This document shows, one piece after another, positions 56,637-64,000 of a stretch of 64,000 nucleotides of DNA. Position 1 is the stretch's first letter. Each line of letters starts with the position of its first letter. The stretch comes from Liolophura sinensis (lineage: Eukaryota; Mollusca; Polyplacophora; Chitonida; Chitonidae), in contig NC_088295.1 in NCBI RefSeq assembly GCF_032854445.1, positions 43,573,385 through 43,637,384 of the forward strand, given 5' to 3'. The position numbers and the translations under genes were made by a program. The notes beneath the pieces were generated by a model, which saw only the letters and a program-made list of their open reading frames with translations, had not been told where the DNA came from and did no database searches.

Positions 56637-59600
56637 AAGTAGTCATCCATAAACATGGCAAAAATCTACAGTTATATCCATTTTCTAGCGTCAGTAAAGG
56701 ACTTAAATTTACAGTTAGACTTCTAATTTGGTAGCACATGTAGTTTTATTTATTTGAGGTCATGCATCCTTTTACATGAATAACAGTTCCTGGATATTTT
56801 ATTTTCATACATGTAGGTGATACGGATCACCACAGAATAATTTAAGTCAGACCTGTATAGTTTAAATCCTTTCTTTCAGTTTGGTAGTACTCACTTGCAT
56901 TCATTGTCTTGACATTTTTAAGAAGTCAAACCCAAATCATTACTGTTCATATGTAAGGTACTTGAGATTTTTATGGATTTAATTTACTCATTAACTTATC
57001 ACTTTCACTGAGTCATCCTCTCTTCAATGGAAATTAAATTAAGCTAAAAGTGATTAGATTTTAAGTGAACAATTTGAAATTTGCTACCTATGCAGAAGGG
57101 AATATTAGCTGAGATTAACGGTATGTTTTAAAACACTGTTAATAATACCCTATATTCTGAATCAAATTAGTTACTTTTTGCGAGTCAGTCTTAATCAGTT
57201 GATATAAACACCTTAACAGATTTTATTATAAAACCAGCCTAAACTAATTAAGTTTGCTGTTTATTCAGATTGTTCATTGTAATTACACGTATTGATATCC
57301 CTGACAGGGAATGTACATGCAAGAAGATGCATTTATTTCACATTCTTGTTACTTGAAATGATGATCATCATTGTGCAAGACAATATCAATATTGCTAATA
57401 TGTTCTATATATTAATGTTACATGAGAGATATTTCCCAAAGTAAATTTATTAATAAGGTTTGAACCCAAAGATTTAATTAACAAAAAGATGAGGTTGTTG
57501 GTATATGTTTACCATTTATTTTAAATATATAAAATGACTGGAAATGCCCCATTTCCAGTTTGTGTTGTTAGTTTTAAAAAAAAAAAGATTATCCAAGTCA
57601 GTCATTTTGAGAATCTAGTTTAGAAACAAGATATTTTACTCCAAGAAGCTGTTCAAGAATGTTTTCAAAGGTTAATTTTTGCTTCAGTAATTTGTCCATT
57701 TGCATGTTTGCGCTTGCCTGGGTACACTTTGGCTGACACTTCAGTATCCAACCAATGTCAGAATATCACCTGTTTGTTCTTCACTCATAATTCCTTTAAT
57801 CCTTCCAAATATGCTAATGTCCATTGAGCAGGATTAAGATTATGAAGGATTAGTGTGCTATGATTCTCGTGGGAGGAAGTTATTGTAACTCCTGGATTAT
57901 CTGGATTAATATACCTTCATGCCGTCTGATTAGGAGGGACAAGGCAGAGCCAGTTGGAATGTGCCTCAGGACATTCCTTTACAGCTGTTTAATTTAGCCA
58001 GAATAATGTTATGCTGTGGTTAGCTGAGAAGCTCCTTCATTTAGTCGCATGTATAAGCATGGTTTGAACAGTTGTTTTTGGGAGCTAGGGGTTGTTCTGT
58101 ATGTTTTCCTACTGAAATTTAAACTTTTCACAAAGCTCTTGACATGGGTAACTTCACATTCTTGGAAGGAAATCCCCTGATGTGCATGATTATGTTGGAA
58201 TTCAATTTGATGTAGTTGGAAAATTTGTGGTTTAATGAAGTTTGAAACTTTCCATGTTTTTGTGGATATGGCTGATACTGGATGTGGAGTTACCAACCAA
58301 CTTTTACCCATGGGAATATACCCCTTCCTCAGATTCAATACCTGAGGCTAGTGCATGGGTTTGAGTTGAGGGTCACCCAATATTAGGAAGCGTTGAGTTT
58401 TGGAACATTACCTATGATTAACTGGATGAATACAGTATGTGACAGTGAATATAGTGTGGAATTCAAATTCATCAAAGTGAATGACACAAACTGAATCTCA
58501 TTGTGCTGGTGTTTTAATATTGTCAGTTGCAGAACTGATGTGAGCTGCTGTTCACATGTTAGACCACACATACCTAAGCCAGTGTTCCTGCTGGCATGTG
58601 TCAGTTACAGAACTGATTGATCTGGATGACTAGATATATATATATATTCTGTGGATTTGGGATTGTTTTTTGTTTTATCTGTGGTTCAGGATTCAAGGGA
58701 TCTAAAAAAAAAAAACCCAGAACAGTGTGATATTATACTAACCTGGGAATCATTACCAGCAGAGCCAGAGGAATGATTTTGTGAATGATATATATTCCAG
58801 CAAACATTTTTGACATTGAAGATGAGCATCTCCATGTTGCACCCCATCAAAAGCATTTGGTCGGCATGTGTATGTATATATTGATGATATCAACCTAGTA
58901 ATGCAGACAGAATGTGTATATAGATAAAAATCAGGAAATATGATAGATATATTCCATGTGAATCAGATTGTAATCTCGTATTCTTAAAAAACTTAAATTG
59001 GTATATTGTAGTTAAACTGTTTTAAGTTTATAAACACTCAGGTAACAATTTAATGCGCTTAACATTCAGACTGTTTCTATTGATGTGATAATTGACAACT
59101 CAAACCAGCTAAAATAGATAGATTTATAATGTCCTTCAAAGTCATAAACATGTGTTATGGAAGTAGCACAAACAGGTAAATTTCCCTGATGGGAATATTT
59201 TCTACTTGTATAGGTTTTGATATGGTATAGGATTCCTTCTGCATTTATTTGATTCTGTATGTATTTTTTGATCACCTGTATAAAATAAGACCAGTTACTG
59301 TAAGGGTGTGGGAAAATGTTGGTGTTTTGTTCCACTTATGTGTTAACTAAACTCAGCTTATATCTATTGCACAAAGGCAATTTTGATTAAAGTAAAAGGT
59401 TTAAAATGTGATTCCAATGCTTTCTTTAGGACAGGTGTGAGAAAAACTGCATGTATCACAAAGATTTAATGAAAAAGCATACATCCTTGTTTAATTATCG
59501 CAAATTACACTCCCTGTGGACTGATTTCTTCAGAAATCCTGTGGTTTTTCTTTGATGTCTAATTTTCCCAGCAATGCGTCATCTTATTTATCAGTCAAGT

Positions 59601-59676
59601 AATAAGCCGCTAGCTGAAATAAGCAAGCAATCAATCATTCCTTTTGTCGAAGGATCCATGAATAAGTGTAATACCT

Positions 59677-59880
59677 ATTTCTTCTAAATTTTGGGACACC
59701 TGGTCTGCTCATTTTAGCCAATATAGATATATATATATAATTATAGCAGAACTATTGAGTTTCTTTTTTCTCTTGTGGTTAGACTAATGAACACCATGCT
59801 TTTACTATTCCCAAAGGCTGGTAAGAAATGTAATATTTTACTTTCAACACTACTAATATCTGTCCCAAATTTTAGAATAA
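59677..59880. mobile_element. Inverted-repeat (MITE-like) element, uninterrupted copy
   Basis: It begins tcttctaaattttgggaca and ends tgtcccaaattttagaa, terminal inverted repeats of about 17-20 bases. It is about 204 bp and has no coding capacity. It serves as an empty-site version of the copy at 40.8-41.25 kb. Confidence 0.65.
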
Positions 59881-59884
59881 GGGT

Positions 59885-59985
59885 AATGCTTGGCAAAGTT
59901 CTGTGGTTTTCTCTGTCCATAAAACTGTATGACCACTCTCTTGTATAAGTGAAAAATTCTTGCATGTGGTTAAACAATCTACTTG
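59885..59985 (+). mobile_element. Degenerate SINE relic
   Basis: The pieces ataaaactgtatgaccac and tataagtgaaaaattcttg match the alternative-body SINE. The tail is lost. It directly follows the inverted-repeat element at 59677-59880. Confidence 0.45.
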
Positions 59986-60353
59986 TTTATCGGCCAATGT
60001 TTCATTCAACTAATCTATCAATCAGAGTCAGTTGTTAAGCCATACAATTTGAAACCAACCATTCCAGCCGAGTAGAAAGCCAGTATAGAGACCTGTACCT
60101 CATTGAATCAATTTTTCTGAATAATTTATCAGATCAGGTGAGGATATAGTTTAAGCAGATAATGTAACCAATTTATTCATTACAATCAATCTGCCAGTTA
60201 CACGGGGTGTAGCCATCAGTTTTCAGAGGATGTTGAAGGTCATGCAAGCTGGTTGATGTTAAAATGAAATGGTATACCTGTCTGAATTCCATCCTTCATA
60301 AACAAAAATCATACAATCTATCAGTCAGTCGGTGTGTTACTGTGTGTTTTCAG

Positions 60354-60555
60354 CTGACAGGGGGCCAAGGGCGGTCCGTGAGGGAGGTGTTGAGCTCGGC
60401 GGGGAGGATGGAGCTGAGGATTAGTAGTTACCGGGTAATCATGGCTTCCTCACGCTCTACCCTTCCTAATTTCACCTCTACCATGTCCATGTCAGAAAGC
60501 CTCGAGGATCTGCTTGAAGAATTCCAGGATGGCGACAACCTGGAAAGCTTGGCAT
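60354..60555 (+). CDS. Unknown gene 3, second visible coding exon
   Basis: The acceptor gtgtgttttcAG is at 60352-60353 and a donor GGCAT|GTAAGT follows 60555. It opens in phase 0, which joins the exon ending at 33069, and leaves in phase 1. It encodes 67 residues: LTGGQGRSVREVLSSAG, MELRISSYRVIMASSRSTLP, then a Ser/Thr-rich segment and an acidic helix SMSESLEDLLEEFQDG. Its CpG and GC content exceeds that of the flanking intron. I infer that both exons belong to one gene from strand, phase match and the lack of other exon-like sequence between them. An intermediate exon of phase 0-0, or two separate genes, cannot be excluded. Confidence 0.62.
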
Positions 60556-60799
60556 GTAAGTAACTTTACATTTATATTAATAAACAAGTGGGGAAAGTTG
60601 AATATATCTTATGAAGTAACTTTTTTTTTTATCCTTTGGCATAAGTTGTCCTATTGGGTATTGCCTAAGAAATTGGCTTCTTTCTCAATATATCTTTCTG
60701 ACCATTTCTAAGCACTGTTTCTTGAAAATTTGTATCCAGGTTTTCCAAACCTGTGCCACTTGTACACTGAGGCATTGTGAAAAACTTATTCACCTTGTG

Positions 60800-60962
60800 T
60801 GACCTTGGTGAATTTTTTCAAGGTCATAGGTTCATTTCAATTGTATTTTTTGACAGACTTGTACACTCAGTATCATGTGAACTCTATTCACAAAAGGTGC
60901 TCCTATTTATGTTGAAGAACTATGTTGTTTTTCATTGACCTTGACCTATTTTTTCAAGGTCA
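60800..60962. promoter_or_regulatory. Paired nuclear-receptor half-sites in inverted arrangement
   Basis: TGACCTTGG (60800-60808) faces TCAAGGTCA (60818-60826). TGACCTTGACC (60936-60946) faces TCAAGGTCA (60954-60962). These fit ERR/NR5A-type extended half-sites. The two pairs share spacing and flanking T-runs, so they may instead be two copies of one repeat. Confidence 0.35.
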
Positions 60963-61942
60963 TCCCTGAACTTCTGGCCAAGTGCAGTTCTGGGAAAATT
61001 CAAAATATATGTGGAATATAATATACTATTTACTTGTTGAAAATAACATTGTTAATAAATTTGTCGACTGTGGTATTATGATATGGGGCAGAAATGAAGT
61101 TTGTTGTTTGTTTTGTGTTATACAAGTATGGCATTTCAAATTTTTGAAATTTGAAATTAATTTTTGGTCTGTTAAGTCCTCAAATATGTTTCTGTTCAAT
61201 CAGTCCGATTTCGCCTAGATTTTTTGTGTTGTCCACTAAAACATATTTACGAATATTTGAATTCCATCCATTACATGCTGGAAGAAACATGACATTGTCA
61301 ATCATGTGATCCGTACCTGTCAGACTGTATGTTGTGTGTCAGGTTGAAACAATGCACTCATCCTGATGCTAGTTTGACCAGTGTGATGAAAAAAAAAAGC
61401 TAGAGAAGGCAATATTCATATTCCACAACAAAGAACTAAGGTTGATCAGGATTCCACAAGTCCTGTAGGTATTGTTGGCTATGTTTACTTTACTGTGATA
61501 GATGTATCCTACATGAAGTCTAGTAAAGTTTGACAACATACAGTCAGAGCAATAGAACATGAAGAAGCAAGCAGTGTAAACAAAGTAGCTGTAGACTAAA
61601 CTTCAGGTTGACCTCCATGACCTTTCACTGAATCATATTTTAATAGCTCCTGTTGTGCTAATGATGGAGTCCAGTTGTTTTGCATCTACAGTTTTAATCT
61701 TTGATGAGTAAATTAGATACAGAGGTGATGTGCCCTGCCTCACATTTGTCCATTTCCTTTGCAGTCACAATAACCATATTGCTATATAGCTAGCTGCAGT
61801 AGATATATTATACTATATCCAATGTATAAATAAATCCATGTAGGTGTGACTTTGTGCCTTTGTACTAGTCAGGTATTGTTTAACATCTGCACTTTACTTT
61901 TTAGGTGGATACATGGACGAGCAGGTCCATTTCTGTAGTTGA

Positions 61943-62204
61943 TTTATTTATTTATTTACTTGATTACTTTATACTCAATAATATTTCACTTATATGACGG
62001 CGGCCAGCATTATGGTGGGTGGAAACCGGGCAGAGCCCGGGAGAAGCCCACGACCATCCGCAGGTTACTGACAGATTTTCCCGTGTACGGACGGTGAGAA
62101 AGCCAACATGAGATGGACTTGTACTCACAGCAACAGTATTGGTGAGAGACTCCTGGGTCATTACGCTGCGCTAGCGCGTTAACCAACTGAGCCATGAAGG
62201 CCCC
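61943..62204 (-). mobile_element. SINE family 1, full length, 12-bp target-site duplication
   Basis: This is the best copy. On the - strand it starts ggggccttcatggctcagtt. Its A box TGGCTCAGTTGG is a textbook pol III box, and the B-box region reads gagtacaagtcc (one change from gttcaagtcc). The element ends in (ATTT)n. TTCTGTAGTTGA flanks it exactly at 61931-61942 and 62205-62216. Its intact boxes suggest one of the younger copies here. Confidence 0.92.
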
Positions 62205-62750
62205 TTCTGTAGTTGAATTTCTGTAATTGAATCTGTGGATGTATCGTGCCCTCCTAGTTTGTTGCCAAGAATACCCTCATTTTATATCCTCTAATCTAAG
62301 AAGCACCTCGTTTTGTCCTTTTCATAACTGGACACAGGACATGGACTGTCTATGCAGCCAGCTAGTGTATTATCCTTCCACCTTTGGCCATTGGCCGAGC
62401 CTTTAATTCACAGGGGGACCAGGAGTATGTGAACAAACAAAAGTTGTGCATACATTGACACAGAAGTGTTTCTCTCAGCTCAGCAGGAATGTGGTAGTTC
62501 TTCAACTCATTACATATTATCACCTGTTTGAGGTCATTTGTAAATAATATTCTAATGGAACCAATCCTTTCATAGAAATTTGTCTGCAACTGTAATATTC
62601 ACTAATGAACCCAGTGTGTTTCATTTCCATAAACCAAAAATTTGATAGTGTAGCATTTAACGTTTTGTTGGGGGTTTTTTTTTCAGTGGAAATCCTGTGA
62701 ATGATTATGGTATTTAGAGCAATAAATATATTGTGGGGAAGTGTGTTTTT

Positions 62751-62787
62751 GGGGGAGGGGGTCGCAGGGGGGTGGGGGAATGGGAGA
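62751..62787 (+). repeat. G-rich tract, G-quadruplex candidate
   Basis: It contains gggggaggggg, a short spacer, then aggggggtgggggaatggga, enough for four G3+ runs. Confidence 0.7.
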
Positions 62788-64000
62788 AGAAGAAGGACAC
62801 AGTAGTCAGTGAACATAAAGATATAATAACTCTGCCAAGGAAGTTTTATATTGGGTTAACTTTTATTATAAAGCATAGTGGAATACTCTATGCAGAACAG
62901 GGAATGAGGTAAAAAAACTAGTGGTGCGGAATGGACAAAATTGCTTCATGTGTAATCTAAGTCAGCGCCACTGTGTACTCGTGCAGCTACAGGACAGGCA
63001 AAACATAAAGGAATTTATTGTGTGTGTTCAACCACCTGTAGAAAAACACTACCTGTTGACACAAGCACTAGTTCCCACCCCATTGGTCAATTATATCAAA
63101 GGGCGTGTAGGGGATGGGTTTGGTAATTAAGGCTTTTGCAGGATGGGGTTTGAACCGTGCGTGCGTGCGCCCGTTGAACCCCTGATTGTGAATATGTGCG
63201 CACTTTGCCCAATGACTTCTGACCCTGGAAGATATACATGTACATGACTCCTTCAACTGTTAGCGGATTATGGTTCAGTGATAGATCTATGTATACATGT
63301 GCATGCAGTGTAAGCCAGATGTAACCATATCCGAGTGAGAATTGTCCAGACCTGTGCGGGAGATCCAATAACAACATTATACAGTCTAATTTTTATACCC
63401 AGGTGTGATATGACAGCTAGTGGTCAAAGACGGAGGAAGTTGACTTGGATTCTTTTACTGTTCATCTGTCATCTTCAGTGAAGTTTTGTTTTTTTCTTAT
63501 TTTATGTACTGGTTGGTTATACTCAAGCTGATGGAGTTTGTATATGCACCTGTGCATATATAGTGTTGATCGTTAAACAGTACTGGATCAGTTGAGTGAC
63601 CATTGCAGTTTTAAGGTTTCACCTGTGTGAGGTGCAGGTATGGCGTGAAGTGAACTATTAGTTAACAGGTGGATTAATGTTAAACAAGAGAGGTGAATTG
63701 CAAACTGTATCTTATATGCAGTGATCTAATCTGAATTGTGCCAGATAGTTTACTCAGCAGGATTAATCATAGTGATGGTAGAGAAAAGCTGATTAATTAC
63801 TCCATGTACATTGGGTATACAGCTTGTATGACAACGAAGTGGGACACCGAGACAGATACATGTATGCACTAAGTGCTGATTGCATCTGCACAGTTGTTGA
63901 CAAACAGGTGGACTCGAGGCTGTGTGGTTATATCCATATTGATTATCTGGATTGATAAGTGGTATATCTGTTACTATGCTGTTATCACATATGTACATAC

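Larger units (their letters stand above)
33070..60353 (+). other. Probable ~27-kb intron of gene 3
   Basis: This AT-rich non-coding stretch has no open frame that combines splice borders with protein-like composition. It contains SINE copies, a nested pair of inverted-repeat elements (40.8-41.25 kb), two larger minisatellites (52.5-53.7 and 54.5-54.8 kb), an exact three-copy repeat (56.49-56.64 kb), G-runs and short hairpins, each listed separately. Confidence 0.5.
60556..64000 (+). other. Probable next intron of gene 3, open at the right edge
   Basis: No further exon is seen before the window ends. The stretch holds nuclear-receptor-type half-sites (60800-60962), a full-length SINE (61943-62204) and a G-rich run (62751-62787). 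Confidence 0.4.

Noticed and set aside
1-64000. CRISPR, restriction, toxin, viral or bacterial-type systems
   Set aside because: None was seen. The window is ordinary animal nuclear DNA with spliced genes and SINEs.

Overview
This is eukaryotic, AT-rich, gene-poor DNA from an invertebrate animal. Coding exons are small, have GT-AG borders and are separated by long introns. The intergenic and intronic DNA carries many tRNA-derived SINEs whose sequence I associate with molluscs and other lophotrochozoans. A mollusc is my best guess. That rests on recalled repeat types and on protein similarity, not on a search.

Three genes are visible, all on the + strand. (1) 9.27-12.81 kb: an orthologue of PRDM13, a PR-domain zinc-finger regulator of neural cell fate. 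It has three coding exons, and its reading frame breaks in at least six places. (2) 19.32-23.48 kb: RSPH3, the radial spoke stalk protein of motile cilia. Its seven exons join into one clean 385-codon frame. (3) From about 31.2 or 32.7 kb to beyond the right edge: the 5' part of a gene I do not recognise, with a 99-codon first coding exon (32773-33069) and a second exon at 60354-60555. The ~27 kb between them appears to be a single intron.

Layout. 1-9 kb has no convincing gene. It holds SINEs, a perfect 140-bp palindrome, a 20-bp tandem repeat and a family of diverged local duplications. 9-13 kb is PRDM13. 13-19 kb is non-coding, with two GC-richer, promoter- or enhancer-like blocks. 19-24 kb is RSPH3 with its polyadenylation signals. 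24-31 kb is non-coding. 31-64 kb is the start and first introns of gene 3, filled with SINEs, a nested pair of inverted-repeat (MITE-like) elements, three minisatellites, G-runs and clustered nuclear-receptor half-sites.

The genes do not form an operon-like or pathway unit: one is a developmental transcription factor, one a ciliary structural protein and one unknown. I found no CRISPR array, bacterial-type system, viral gene or autonomous transposon. The points most worth a second look are the frame breaks in PRDM13 beside an intact RSPH3, the perfect palindrome, the nested MITEs with an empty-site copy 18 kb away, and the identity of gene 3.
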